Part shown: in pieces, positions 1 to 9,052 of the stretch
Layout: each line of letters begins with the position of its first letter
How positions within the stretch are numbered: position 1 is the stretch's first letter
DNA from: Streptomyces alanosinicus
GTDB lineage: Bacteria > Actinomycetota > Actinomycetes > Streptomycetales > Streptomycetaceae
Reading direction: 5' to 3'
DNA: 64,000 nt
NCBI RefSeq assembly: GCF_014650595.1
Contig: NZ_BMVG01000010.1
Span: 165,415-229,414 of the forward strand
Translations under genes and position numbers: made by a program
Notes under the pieces: generated by a model
Seen by the model: only the letters and a program-made list of their open reading frames with translations
What the model was told of the DNA's origin: nothing
Databases searched by the model: none

Positions 1-742
1 CCTCCAGGCCGGGCCCGCGCCAGCGGCCGAGCAGCACCAGCCGCGCGGTCGCCGCGCCGAGGACGAATTCGGGGAGCCGGGCGGCGGGGAACGAGTACAG
101 CGTGTAGGTCCACCAGTGGTGGGCGTCCGTCCAGGCCAGCGCCAGTACCGCCACCACCGACAGACCGGCCAGCAGCGCCGAACCGCGCACGCCGACCCGG
201 CGCAGCAGCAGGATCAGCAGCGGGAAGGAGGCGTAGAAGAACGCCTCGCAGGCAAGGGACCAACTCACCGGGTTCAGGGTCTGCCACCAGGGGTGCCACC
301 AGGAATGGAGCAGCAGCACATTGGACAGGGCCTGTCTGTGCGACGGCACCGGCTGGTGCGCCAGCGTGTACGCCATGACCAGCGCCACGATCAGGGTGAC
401 CAGATGCACCGGGTAGACCCGTGCGATACGGCGTCTCCAGAAGGCGAGCGCGCGGTCGCGGGGCCGGGCCGACCAGGTCAGTACGAATCCGGACAGCACG
501 AAGAAGAACGACACTCCGGTGGCACCGGCACCGAATCCCCAGAAAACGAGGCGGCCGCCGGTACCTCCGAAATAGCCGAAGTTGTTCACATGCAGTCCGA
601 ACACCAGCAGCGCCGCCATCCACCGCAGTCCCGTCAGGGACGGGAGCGGGGGCATGGCGGCGGCTGGGGAGTCCCGGCCGGCTGTATCGCCGGTACGGGC
701 GGGCGGCGTCGTCCGGAGCGCCCGGGTCGTCGCCGTGGTCAT
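1..742 (-). CDS. Acyltransferase 3 family membrane protein (3' end outside window)
   Basis: The minus strand translates from ATG at 742 into an OafA/YrhL-type acyltransferase that runs off the window edge. After about 30 variable residues come SLTGLRWMAALLVFGLHVNN, with the family's conserved first-helix His, then FFFVLSGFVLTW, the conserved RRRIARVYPVHLV loop, and NPVSWSLACEAFFY. Several more hydrophobic helices follow. The family moves acyl groups onto sugars, peptidoglycan or antibiotics at the membrane; the substrate here cannot be told. AGGTGA sits just before the start. About 247 codons are visible and the C-terminal helices are missing. Confidence 0.88.
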   Translation of the reverse strand, partial: MTTATTRALRTTPPARTGDTAGRDSPAAAMPPLPSLTGLRWMAALLVFGLHVNNFGYFGGTGGRLVFWGFGAGATGVSFFFVLSGFVLTWSARPRDRALAFWRRRIARVYPVHLVTLIVALVMAYTLAHQPVPSHRQALSNVLLLHSWWHPWWQTLNPVSWSLACEAFFYASFPLLILLLRRVGVRGSALLAGLSVVAVLALAWTDAHHWWTYTLYSFPAARLPEFVLGAATARLVLLGRWRGPGLE

Positions 743-920
743 CGAATCACCTGCGCAGAGGGTTGGCTTGGGGCATGACGGGGAAGGATGCCCGTTTACC
801 CCAGATCCATTACGTCACATGGCAAACATCACACTGCTGCCGAACGACAGACCCTCCCATATGCCACGGAAGGCCGGACTGGGTGCACCCGTACGAGTGA
901 CATCCCGTGCACCGCCTTGA

Positions 921-1702
921 TCAGCTTGCGGGCAGCTCCTTCGAGATCCGCTCCGGCATGAACGCCGAGGAATCCCGGGCCCGCTCATCCCATGCGAACA
1001 CACAGGCAGTGGCCACGCCGTCGAACTTCAGCTCCCGCAGCGTATCGAAGAACGCGGCCCAGTCGATCTCGCCCTGCCCGATGTCCGGATGCCGGCGGAT
1101 CCGGGCCGGGGTGCCGGGCGGGTTGAGGATGTACCGCAGCCCGGGGGAACCCTTGTGGTCGAACGTGTCCGCGATGTGTGCATGATGCGGTTTGTCGCCC
1201 GCGTAGCGCGTCATGGCCGCGATGTCCGCCGTCGGGTCCGCCCCCGGCAGATGGAAGGTGTGCGGGGCGCGGTAGAGGTAGTTCACCCATGGCTTGTCGA
1301 TGGCGCGGACCAGGCCGACCGCGGCGGTGTTCTCCTCGCGGAAGTCGTCCGGGTGCGCCTCCGGGTTCAGCGCGATGCCCTCCCGCTCGAACAGTGGAAA
1401 CAGTTCCTCCAGCGAGCGCCAGAACGCGGCCTCGCTCTGCGCGGCTTGCCCGGGCCGGCCGTTGAACTCCGAGTTCATCAGCGGGCATTCGAGCTCGGCG
1501 GTGATCTCGATCATCCGTTTCCAGTAGCGGACGACCGCCTGGCGCTCGCTCGTCGGGCGAGGACCACCGGTACAGCGGCAGCACGCATGAAGTCGTCGTG
1601 CGGCGACAACTCGATGTATTCATGGCCGAGTTCGGCCACCGTGCGCACCATGTCGTCGATCGGTAAAGAGCGGAATATGTACGGATCGAGGGTGATCTCC
1701 AC
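921..1702 (-). pseudogene. Frameshifted sugar-phosphate isomerase/epimerase (IolE/xylose-isomerase-like)
   Basis: A GTG at 1702, preceded by GGAGG, opens a TIM-barrel isomerase: VEITLDPYIFRSLPIDDMVRT, then EYIELSPHDDFM. At about 1588 the conserved helix-strand that should follow is missing, and VLPLYRWSSPDE continues in another frame. An apparent extra C near 1555 shifts the frame again before RYWKRMIEITAE. The remaining 190 residues (metal-site region, GVATACVFAWDER) are intact to the stop at 921. The long reading frames that span this region are accidental joins. The gene therefore carries one internal deletion and one frameshift and probably makes no working enzyme. Sequencing error could explain the single base but not the missing segment. 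Confidence 0.8.
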
Positions 1703-2310
1703 TCCGCACCTCCGTAGAACGCGGGGCGGGGCTTGAGGTCCGTGGCGACGACCCGCCCGCACTCCAGTGCCTCGACCGTCGCACCGGTGATGACGGTGGC
1801 CGCATAGCCGTCCCAGACCGATGGGCCGACGGGCTCCCGGCCGGCGGCCAGGTCCGCGATCCACTCGCGGAACTCCGTGTCGAAGGCGTCCGCGAAGCGG
1901 CCCACCCAGTCCGCCGGCACGCCGGTGCTGTGCGCTCCGCCGGTGCGCACGCCGACCGCGGCGGGATCGGGCAGCCGGACCGGACCGTCCTCGCCGACCA
2001 CCTCGCACTGGATGTCGTAGCCGTACCGGCAGTTGACGAAGACCTCCAGGTCGAGACGGACGCCCTCGGCGGTCTCGAAGAGCATGATCTGCGGGTCCCG
2101 CAGATGGGCGAACCGCCTGCTCGTGGCGCGCGGGGTGACCACCTGGGTGGAGACGATCTCGTCGTCCAGCAGCCGGCGCAGGACGTCCACCTCGTGCACC
2201 GCCGTGTCCAGGGCCGCCATCCGAACACGCCGTCCGGTTCGCCGTAAATCCCGAACTGGGATCCAGGGCGGAGGAGTTGGACCCCAAGCCCGTGGTGCGG
2301 GGCACGAGCG
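1692..2310 (-). pseudogene. Truncated Gfo/Idh/MocA-type dehydrogenase (inositol dehydrogenase-like)
   Basis: The readable part is the C-terminal substrate domain of a Gfo/Idh/MocA oxidoreductase: TAVHEVDVLRRLLDDEI, then DLEVFVNCRYGYDIQCEVVG and DAFDTEFREWIADLA, ending near RPAFY. The N-terminal NAD-binding Rossmann domain (normally 120-130 residues with a GxGxxG motif) is absent. Upstream of about 2220 only a scrap such as GGEPLV remains before unrelated sequence. No stop occurs where the family ends, so the frame runs on out of phase into the isomerase remnant. Together the two look like a dead inositol or sugar catabolic operon. Confidence 0.75.
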
Positions 2311-2444
2311 GCTCGCCGCCGGCCTGACCTTCCCTCCCCGTCCAGCGGTCGCCCGTGGCGGGGCGGCTCGATCGGGGGCGGGCGCCCCAGCCTGGGGGTG
2401 ACAGGGCCAGGCGCGGCGCCGCTCGGGCTCGTAGGATCGGCCGT

Positions 2445-3395
2445 ATGAGCAGGCCGAACGCGCTCGGGGAGTACCTTCGGGCCCGACGCGAGCTGACCGA
2501 CCCGGCGGGCGTGGGGCTTCCGGTCGTCGGCGTCCGCCGTACCCCGGGGCTGCGGCGCGAGGAGGTCGCCACCCTGGCCGGGATCAGCGCCGACTACTAC
2601 CTCCGCCTGGAGCAGGGCCGCGACCGCAACCCCTCCCCTCAGGTGCTGGAGGCCCTGGCCCGGGTGTTCCGGCTGGATGCGACCGCCACACAGCATCTGC
2701 TGAGCCTGTCCACCGCCCGCCCGGCCGCGACCCGGCGGCCGCGCCGTGAGGTGGTGCCGACCGGGATCCGGCAGCTCCTCGACGTCATCAACCTGCCGGC
2801 GTTCGTGGAGAGCCGGATGTTCGAGGTGCTCGCCGCGAACCGGTTGGCCACCGCCGTATCGCCCAACATACGGCCGGGCGTCAACCGGCTGCGCGCGATC
2901 TTCCTGGACCCCGACGAGCACGAACTCCACCCGGACTGGGAACAGGCGGCCGGCGGTCTGGTCGCCGGGTTCCGCGCATCCGTCGGCAGCGAGGTCGACG
3001 ATCCGCGGATCGTCCAGCTGGTCGGCGAGTTGTCGCTGGCCAGCGAACCGTTCCGGCGGATGTGGGCCCGGCACGACGTCTCCCCGCTGGCCGGCGGCTC
3101 GATGCGGCTGCGCCACCCGCGCGCCGGCATGCTCGAACTGCGCCGGGAGAAACTGCCCCTCAGCGACTCCGGCGGCCAGATCCTGGCGATCTACCACGCC
3201 GAGGCGGGCTCGGCGACGGCCCGCGCCCTCCAGTCACTCGGTTCGACGGCGGCCACCGAGACGGGTCGCCCGTCCGCGCCGCCGCCGTGGCCGGCCACCC
3301 CCGACCGGGAGGCGGCCGACGCCGACACCGGTCCGGAGTCCGCCGCCGGCTCCACCGCGCCCGGCGCTGAGCGCTCGCCCACCTCGCGTTCCTGA
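2445..3395 (+). CDS. XRE-family helix-turn-helix regulator with MmyB-like ligand domain
   Basis: The N-terminus (MSRPNALGEYLRARRELTDP) and the segment LRREEVATLAGISADYYLRLEQGRD (about residues 35-60) are the hallmark of the large actinobacterial XRE/MmyB family. The HTH is followed by a PAS-like domain with the typical LPAFVESRMFEVLAANRLA and a LRREKLPL strand. Such proteins usually repress or activate a neighbouring dehydrogenase gene; here the adjacent candidates, read divergently, are the broken dehydrogenase and isomerase. ATG 2445 is used because the HTH starts right after it. The last ~40 residues are Ala/Pro-rich and probably disordered. Confidence 0.9.
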   Translation: MSRPNALGEYLRARRELTDPAGVGLPVVGVRRTPGLRREEVATLAGISADYYLRLEQGRDRNPSPQVLEALARVFRLDATATQHLLSLSTARPAATRRPRREVVPTGIRQLLDVINLPAFVESRMFEVLAANRLATAVSPNIRPGVNRLRAIFLDPDEHELHPDWEQAAGGLVAGFRASVGSEVDDPRIVQLVGELSLASEPFRRMWARHDVSPLAGGSMRLRHPRAGMLELRREKLPLSDSGGQILAIYHAEAGSATARALQSLGSTAATETGRPSAPPPWPATPDREAADADTGPESAAGSTAPGAERSPTSRS

Positions 3396-3610
3396 CGTGC
3401 GGCACTGGGCCGGCGATCGGCAGGAGCTGTTTTCCTGCTTGCCGTGGGGACTCTGTGCCACGGGGGTCACTCGGTGCCACTGGAAGGGGACGTGCCGCGA
3501 CTTTCGGTGCCGGATGTCCAACCTTCGGCGACGGGCTCCCATCCTTTGGCCCCACGCCGTAGACCGTCGGCGGAGGGCGCCGGTGCGGCCGGGCCCGGCA
3601 GGGTGGCCGT

Positions 3611-4801
3611 ATGCAGAGGACCAAGGGGATCAAGCGCGCACAGTTCCTGGCCGGTATGGCGTCCGCGGGGCTCGCCGCGGCCGTGTTGCCCTCGGGCCGG
3701 GCCCACGCCGCGCAGGAGGGCCCGGGCCGGATACGCGCCGTGCGGGGCGGCCCGAGCCGGACCCGTGCCGCGCGGGGCGGGCTGCGTCGGCACGGGGTCG
3801 TGTACACCGTGGGCGAGGGGGAGACGCCGGGGACGGCCTTCAGCGCGAGCCGGATGCGCAAGGACATCCGGGCCATCCGTGACGAGCTGTGCGCCGACAC
3901 CGTCGACGTGACAGGTGACGGCGTGGAACGGCTCACGGCCACCGCCGCGGAGGCGGCCGAACAGGGGCTGCGGATCTGGCTCCAGCCGACGCTCGGTGAC
4001 GCCCCCGAACGGGACATCCTGGAACACCTCGCCGAGACCGGCCGGTTCGCGGAGCGGCTGCGCAGGCACGGTGCCGCCGTCGATCTCAGCGTGGGCTGCG
4101 AGTTCTGGCTGTACGTGCCCGGCATCATCCCCGGTGACACCGTCCTCGAACGCATCCGGAACCTGCTCGACGGCACGGTGGACCCCATCGCGATGCAGCG
4201 CCGTCTGGACCGCTTCACAGCGAAGGCGGCGGCGGTCGGCCGCTCCGTCTTCCACGGCCCGCTGAGCTACGCCGCCGCCCAGGACGACGAGGTCGACTGG
4301 CGCCTCTTCGACATCGTGGGCATCGACTACTACTCGTACTTCCCCCACCAGGCCGACTACACAAGGGAGTTGAGCCGCCATCTGCGCTGGGGCAAGCCGC
4401 TGGCCATCACCGAGTTCGGCACCTGTGCGTACGTCGGGGCGCCCAAGACCGCCGGCATGGGCTGGGACATCGTCGACCAGGACAAGAACCCCCCGGAGAT
4501 CAAGGGCCACCCGGTGCGCAGCGAGCGCACCCAGGCGACGTATCTCACGCACCTCCTCGACGTCTTCTCCTCGATGAACCTGTACGCGGCGATGGCCTTC
4601 GAGTTCGTGACCCCCGACGCCCCGCACCGGCCGGACGATCCCCGCCACGATCTCGACCTGGCGAGCTACGCCATCACCAGGACCGTCAAGGACCGCCCGG
4701 ACGACCCCGCCTCCGGCTGGCACTGGGAACCGAAGGAGGCCTTCCACGCCCTGGCCCACCGCTACCGCTGCGCGCGTACCGGCCGCGGCCACGCCCACTG
4801 A
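3611..4801 (+). CDS. Secreted glycoside-hydrolase-like TIM-barrel protein
   Basis: Residues 1-34 form a signal peptide ending near AHA. Residues 36-60 are a short Arg/Gly-rich near-duplication. The remainder looks like a (beta/alpha)8 hydrolase: LSVGCEFWLY (Glu164) could supply the acid/base and PLAITEFGT (Glu268) has the form of a glycosidase nucleophile strand. Relatives in Streptomyces are, from memory, often labelled abortive infection protein. Nothing in the sequence supports a phage-defence role, whereas export and the paired glutamates suggest a carbohydrate-active enzyme. The substrate is unknown. The gene stands alone. Confidence 0.75.
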   Translation: MQRTKGIKRAQFLAGMASAGLAAAVLPSGRAHAAQEGPGRIRAVRGGPSRTRAARGGLRRHGVVYTVGEGETPGTAFSASRMRKDIRAIRDELCADTVDVTGDGVERLTATAAEAAEQGLRIWLQPTLGDAPERDILEHLAETGRFAERLRRHGAAVDLSVGCEFWLYVPGIIPGDTVLERIRNLLDGTVDPIAMQRRLDRFTAKAAAVGRSVFHGPLSYAAAQDDEVDWRLFDIVGIDYYSYFPHQADYTRELSRHLRWGKPLAITEFGTCAYVGAPKTAGMGWDIVDQDKNPPEIKGHPVRSERTQATYLTHLLDVFSSMNLYAAMAFEFVTPDAPHRPDDPRHDLDLASYAITRTVKDRPDDPASGWHWEPKEAFHALAHRYRCARTGRGHAH

Positions 4802-4936
4802 CCCGCGAAGGCACGGCCGGGCCGTCGACGAGGGGCCGGACCCCGCCCGCCACGCCGTGACGGCCGGACGCCGGACCACGGCCGCTCCGGCTCACCCGTT
4901 CGGAGGACCGTCCGGCTTGCCGCGCCGCCGTCGCCG

Positions 4937-4950
4937 ATCCGGGGCCGGAT
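4937..4950. promoter_or_regulatory. Inverted repeat upstream of furS
   Basis: ATCCGG-GG-CCGGAT is a perfect 6-2-6 inverted repeat about 190 bases before furS, followed by GATG. It shares the half-site GGATGA with the large palindrome between hbpS and senS (9765-9788), so it is a weak candidate for a second SenR site. The rest of 4802-5080 shows no gene. Confidence 0.3.
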
Positions 4951-5080
4951 GATGCGGGCATGTCCCCGATCCCCCCGCCGACCCGCCCATACGAAGGCAA
5001 AGGTGAACGCAAACATTCGGGCGGGCAGGGAAGCGGGTGCGGGAGTGGAACGGGAGACGGCCGGCGGGCGACGCCCCGCG

Positions 5081-5141
5081 ACTCAAATTGCATCGTTCGT
5101 TTTCTTGAATCCCTCGTGTTTATGAGGGTAGGTTCGGCCTC
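5081..5141 (+). promoter_or_regulatory. furS-cpeB promoter and likely FurS operator; leaderless start
   Basis: TTGAAT (5105-5110) and TAGGTT (5129-5134) match Streptomyces housekeeping -35 and -10 elements with an 18-base spacer. Transcription would begin at about 5141-5142, on the furS ATG itself, so the mRNA is probably leaderless; no Shine-Dalgarno is needed or clearly present. An imperfect inverted repeat (GACTCAA at 5080-5086, TTGAATC at 5105-5111) covers the -35 region in an unusually AT-rich patch, where a Fur-type repressor would be expected to bind. Confidence 0.6.
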
Positions 5142-5579
5142 ATGACCGCCTCCCCGACCCCGACCACCGCCGAGGAGCTCCGCGGTGCCGGCCTGCGCGT
5201 GACGGCAGCCCGCGTCGCGCTGCTGGAGACCGTCCGGGCGGGCGACCACCTCGGCGTCGAGTCGATCGCCTCCGGGGTGCGCCACCGCGTAGGCCATATC
5301 TCCCTCCAAGCCGTCTACGAGGCCCTTCACGCCCTCACCGCGGCGGGCCTCGTCCGCCGTATCGAACCGGCCGGTCACCCGGCGCGGTACGAGGGACGCG
5401 TGGGGGACAACCATCACCACATCGTGTGCCGGTCATGCGGCGCCGTCGTCGACGTCGACTGCGCGGTCGGCGACGCCCCCTGCCTGGCCGCCTCCGACGA
5501 CCGTGGCTTCGCCATCGACGAGGCCGAGGTCGTCTACTGGGGCACCTGCCCCGACTGTTCCACCGGCCGCAGTTCCTGA
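5142..5579 (+). CDS. furS: Fur-family redox-responsive repressor FurS
   Basis: This 145-residue Fur family protein lies 44 bases before the catalase-peroxidase gene. The winged helix occupies residues 1-85 (RVTAARVALLETV, SLQAVYEALHALTAAGLV). It is followed by the metal region DNHHHIVCRSC and a C-terminal CPDC. Cys96-x-x-Cys99 and Cys136-x-x-Cys139 are the two zinc/thiol pairs expected for this subgroup. In S. reticuli FurS represses furS-cpeB in its reduced, zinc-bound form and is released on thiol oxidation. The position here and the presence of hbpS-senS-senR nearby support the FurS name over FurA/CatR, which have the same architecture. Confidence 0.88.
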   Translation: MTASPTPTTAEELRGAGLRVTAARVALLETVRAGDHLGVESIASGVRHRVGHISLQAVYEALHALTAAGLVRRIEPAGHPARYEGRVGDNHHHIVCRSCGAVVDVDCAVGDAPCLAASDDRGFAIDEAEVVYWGTCPDCSTGRSS

Positions 5580-5623
5580 GCAGTTCCTGAGCACCGAGTT
5601 CCGCACAGTTCGGAAGGATTGCC

Positions 5624-7843
5624 ATGACCGAGAACCACGACGCGACCGTCGCAGACGCGAAGCCGGAGGGGGCGAGCGGCGGCTGCCCCGTCGCCCATGA
5701 CCGTGCCGCGCACCCCACCCAGGGCGGTGGCAACCGCCAGTGGTGGCCGGACCGGCTCAACCTGAAGATCCTTGCCAAGAACCCGGCCGTGGCCAACCCG
5801 CTCGGCGGCGACTTCGACTACCGCGAGGCCTTCGGTGCCCTGGACCTCGCGGCCGTGAAACGGGACATCGCCGAGGTACTGACCACCTCGCAGGACTGGT
5901 GGCCCGCCGACTTCGGCAACTACGGCCCGCTGATGATCCGCATGGCCTGGCACAGCGCCGGCACGTACCGCATCAGCGACGGCCGCGGTGGAGCCGGCGG
6001 CGGTCAGCAGCGCTTCGCCCCGCTCAACAGCTGGCCGGACAACGCGAGCCTGGACAAGGCCCGCCGCCTGCTCTGGCCGGTCAAGAAGAAGTACGGCAAG
6101 AGCATCTCCTGGGCCGACCTCATGGTCCTCACGGGCAATGTGGCGCTGGAGACGATGGGCTTCAAGACCTTCGGCTTCGCCGGCGGCCGCGTCGACGAGT
6201 GGGAGCCCGACGAGGACGTCTACTGGGGTCCCGAGACCGTCTGGCTGGACGACAAGCGCTACACCGGTGACCGCGAGCTGGAGAACCCGCTCGCCGCGGT
6301 CCAGATGGGCCTGATCTACGTCAACCCCGAGGGCCCGAACGGCAACCCCGACCCGATCGCCGCCGCCCGCGACATCCGTGAGACCTTCCGCCGTATGGCG
6401 ATGAACGACGAGGAGACCGTCGCCCTCATCGCCGGTGGCCACACCTTCGGCAAGACCCACGGCGCCGGCCCGGCGGACAGCGTCGGCCCGGACCCCGAGG
6501 CCGCCCCGCTGGAGCAGCTGGGCCTCGGCTGGAAGTCCAGCCACGGCACGGGCGTCGGCAAGGACGCCATCACCAGTGGCCTGGAGGTCATCTGGACCGA
6601 GACGCCGACGCGGTGGAGCAACAACTTCTTCAAGAACCTCTTCGAGTACGAGTACGAGCTGACCCAGAGCCCGGCCGGCGCGAACCAGTGGGTGGCCAAG
6701 GACGCCGAGGCGATCATCCCGGACGCGTTCGACTCGTCGAAGAAGCACCTCCCGACGATGCTCACCACCGACCTGTCGCTGCGCTTCGACCCGATCTACG
6801 AGCCGATCTCGCGCCGCTTCTACGAGAACCCGCAGGAATTCGCGGACGCCTTCGCCCGCGCCTGGTACAAGCTGACGCACCGCGACATGGGCCCGGTCGT
6901 CCGCTACCTCGGCCCCGAGGTCCCCAGCGAGGAACTGCTGTGGCAGGACCCGCTGCCGCGGCGCGCCGGTGAGCCGATCGACGCCGCGGACATCGCCTCC
7001 CTCAAGGAGCAGATCCTCGGCACGGACCTCACGGTCTCCCAGCTGGTCTCCGCGGCGTGGGCGGCCGCCTCCTCCTTCCGCGGCAGCGACAAGCGCGGTG
7101 GCGCCAACGGCGGCCGTGTCCGCCTGGAGCCGCAGCGCGGCTGGGAGGTCAACAACCCGGACGAGCTGGCCCATGTGCTGCGCGCTCTGGAAGGCATCCA
7201 GGAGTCCTTCAACGCCAAGGGCGGCAAGCAGGTCTCGCTGGCCGACCTGATCGTGCTCGCCGGCTCCGCCGCCGTCGAGAAGGCGGCCGCGGACGGCGGT
7301 GTCGCGGTCGAGGTGCCGTTCACGGCGGGCCGTGTCGACGCCACGCAGGAGCAGACGGACGTGGAGTCGTTCGCCGCGCTGGAGCCGGCCGCCGACGGCT
7401 TCCGCAACTACGTCGGCAAGGGCAACCGTCTGCCGGCCGAGTTCCTGCTGGTGGACAAGGCCAATCTGCTCCGGCTGAGCGCGCCCGAGATGACCGTCCT
7501 CGTCGGCGGTCTGCGCGTCCTCGGCGCCAACCACAACGGGTCCAAGCAGGGCGTCCTCACCGACCGGCCGGGCGCGCTGACGAACGACTTCTTCGTCAAC
7601 CTGCTCGACCTGGACACGGAGTGGAAGTCGACCTCCTCCGCTCAGGACGAGTTCGAGGCCCGCGACGCCTCCGGCGCGGTCAAGTGGACCGGCACCCGGG
7701 CCGACCTGGTCTTCGGCGCCAACTCCGAGCTGCGTGCCGTCGCCGAGGTGTACGCCAGCGACGACGCGAAGGAGAAGTTCGTCAAGGACTTCGTCGCCGC
7801 GTGGGTCAAGGTCATGAACGCGGACCGGTACGACCTGGTGTGA
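5624..7843 (+). CDS. cpeB: Catalase-peroxidase (KatG family, CpeB)
   Basis: This 739-residue two-domain haem enzyme decomposes hydrogen peroxide. The N-terminal domain has the distal triad Arg106, Trp109, His110 (IRMAWHSAG) and the proximal His273 (GGHTFGKTHG). The Trp109-Tyr232-Met258 positions needed for the KatG cross-link adduct are all present (LIYVNPEG, RRMAMND), so catalase activity is expected. The C-terminal domain (about 430-739) is the usual inactive duplicate. GGAAGG lies before ATG 5624. It is co-transcribed with furS and followed by a strong terminator. The S. reticuli enzyme also shows manganese-peroxidase activity. Confidence 0.95.
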   Translation: MTENHDATVADAKPEGASGGCPVAHDRAAHPTQGGGNRQWWPDRLNLKILAKNPAVANPLGGDFDYREAFGALDLAAVKRDIAEVLTTSQDWWPADFGNYGPLMIRMAWHSAGTYRISDGRGGAGGGQQRFAPLNSWPDNASLDKARRLLWPVKKKYGKSISWADLMVLTGNVALETMGFKTFGFAGGRVDEWEPDEDVYWGPETVWLDDKRYTGDRELENPLAAVQMGLIYVNPEGPNGNPDPIAAARDIRETFRRMAMNDEETVALIAGGHTFGKTHGAGPADSVGPDPEAAPLEQLGLGWKSSHGTGVGKDAITSGLEVIWTETPTRWSNNFFKNLFEYEYELTQSPAGANQWVAKDAEAIIPDAFDSSKKHLPTMLTTDLSLRFDPIYEPISRRFYENPQEFADAFARAWYKLTHRDMGPVVRYLGPEVPSEELLWQDPLPRRAGEPIDAADIASLKEQILGTDLTVSQLVSAAWAAASSFRGSDKRGGANGGRVRLEPQRGWEVNNPDELAHVLRALEGIQESFNAKGGKQVSLADLIVLAGSAAVEKAAADGGVAVEVPFTAGRVDATQEQTDVESFAALEPAADGFRNYVGKGNRLPAEFLLVDKANLLRLSAPEMTVLVGGLRVLGANHNGSKQGVLTDRPGALTNDFFVNLLDLDTEWKSTSSAQDEFEARDASGAVKWTGTRADLVFGANSELRAVAEVYASDDAKEKFVKDFVAAWVKVMNADRYDLV

Positions 7844-7877
7844 CCACCTGACCACCTGACCACCTGATCACCGCTTC

Positions 7878-7921
7878 GAGGGCGTCCGGGCCGACCCGCA
7901 CAGGTCGGCCCGGACGCCCTC
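7878..7921 (+). terminator. Intrinsic terminator after cpeB
   Basis: A perfect 19-base stem (7878-7896 pairing with 7903-7921) with a 6-base loop CGCACA lies 35 bases past the cpeB stop. There is no U-tract, as is common in Streptomyces. Just before it, GACCACCT is repeated three times in tandem (7842-7865). Confidence 0.85.
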
Positions 7922-8087
7922 GTCGTTGCGGGCGGGGCAGAACCCTTCCCTCACGGAATCGTCACAGGTGATCCACGATCGTCACAGGCGAGCCACAGCG
8001 GAAACCCTGGGTCCTTCCGCTCTGTCTCCGACCGTGAGCACCGGCACGGAGCCGGTCGCGCCATGGACACCGGAATCGGGGGACCCC

Positions 8088-8825
8088 ATGCACCACCGCA
8101 ACACCACCCGCCTCGCCGCGTCGGCGACAGCCGTGATCGCCGCCGCACTGTCGCTGACGGCGTGCACGTCGGGCGGCGACGCCGGGGCGGCCAAGACGTC
8201 CTCCCCGGCCCCGGTCTCCGCCGCCCCCTCGCACGCCGCCCCCACCGCTCCGTCGCACGCCGCCCCCGCCGCCGCGAGCCACACACCCACGGCCCCGTCG
8301 GCCTCAAGACCCGCCGGCGGCGGCACATCGACCGCTCCGGGCGCCCCGGCCTCCCCCGTGTCCGGCACCCCCGCCGGTACGACGCCCACATGCCCGTTGA
8401 CGGCCGTGGCGGCGACGGCCTACCAGGCGGCCGTCCGTCCGGACGGCACCGGCACCGGCGCGGCGATCGTCGAGTTCACCAACACCTCCGGGCACACGTG
8501 CGTCCTGCGGGGCCACCCTACGGTGGCCACGGCGGGCAACGGCTCCCCCGAGCACAACAGCCCGCTGAAGGTGACCCCCACGGGCATCGCGTCGGCCGTG
8601 CCCCTCGCGCCGGGCGGCAAGGCATGGGTGAAGCTGACCTTCCACCAGGTCCAGGGCGAGGCCGACGGATACTGCGTGTCCGGAGCGAAGCCCGTCGTCT
8701 CCCCGACGCTCGTGGTCGGACTGCCCGGTTCGGGCGCGCACCAAGTCGCCCTCTCGGACGGTGAGTTCGCCGAGTGCGACAACACGGTCACCGCGACCGC
8801 GGTCTCGGCGGCGAAGCCTTCCTGA
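8088..8825 (+). CDS. Secreted lipoprotein with Ala/Pro/Ser linker and DUF4232-like domain
   Basis: The protein starts MHHRNTTRLAASATAV and has a lipobox LTAC with the lipidated Cys at residue 26. Residues 27-105 are a low-complexity linker with repeated PSHAAP units. The C-terminal ~140 residues hold four cysteines (TCPL, HTCVLRG, GYCVSG, AECDN) and the pattern FTNTSGHTCVLRGHPTV, typical of the DUF4232 domain in actinobacterial cell-surface proteins of unknown function. ATG 8088 is chosen over an upstream in-frame start because the signal peptide begins there. Strong hairpins lie before and after, so it is monocistronic. Confidence 0.85.
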   Translation: MHHRNTTRLAASATAVIAAALSLTACTSGGDAGAAKTSSPAPVSAAPSHAAPTAPSHAAPAAASHTPTAPSASRPAGGGTSTAPGAPASPVSGTPAGTTPTCPLTAVAATAYQAAVRPDGTGTGAAIVEFTNTSGHTCVLRGHPTVATAGNGSPEHNSPLKVTPTGIASAVPLAPGGKAWVKLTFHQVQGEADGYCVSGAKPVVSPTLVVGLPGSGAHQVALSDGEFAECDNTVTATAVSAAKPS

Positions 8826-8838
8826 CCGTCATTCGACC

Positions 8839-8880
8839 AGCGGGCGGCCCCGACGAAGACGGCGGCCGGGGCCGCCCGCT
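8839..8880. terminator. Terminator after lipoprotein gene
   Basis: AGCGGGCGGCCCCG (8839-8852) pairs perfectly with CGGGGCCGCCCGCT (8867-8880), a 14-base stem. It lies between the convergent lipoprotein and hbpS genes and could stop both. The remaining 8881-9052 shows no gene. Confidence 0.8.
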
Positions 8881-9052
8881 CCACCCACGCCGAGGGTGGT
8901 CCACGGCCTGCTGATCATGCGCGCGAGACCCGCAAGGTCGCGGCCGCTCCGGCGACGCCCGCCCCGCAGCCCGCCTGACGCCATCGATCCAAGGCGGCCC
9001 GGCCTCCGGCCGGGCCTGTCCCGCGGTCAAGGCGAACGGGGGGAGAACCCGC

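Noticed and set aside
985..2220. A 411-codon frame joining dehydrogenase and isomerase sequence
   Set aside because: The second half is out of frame with the isomerase except for one short stretch; it is an accidental read-through of two pseudogenes, not a fusion protein.
5534..7855. A 773-codon open frame antisense to cpeB
   Set aside because: It is the usual GC-rich shadow of a real gene; it has no recognisable domains and no ribosome site, and the sense strand is fully explained by catalase-peroxidase.
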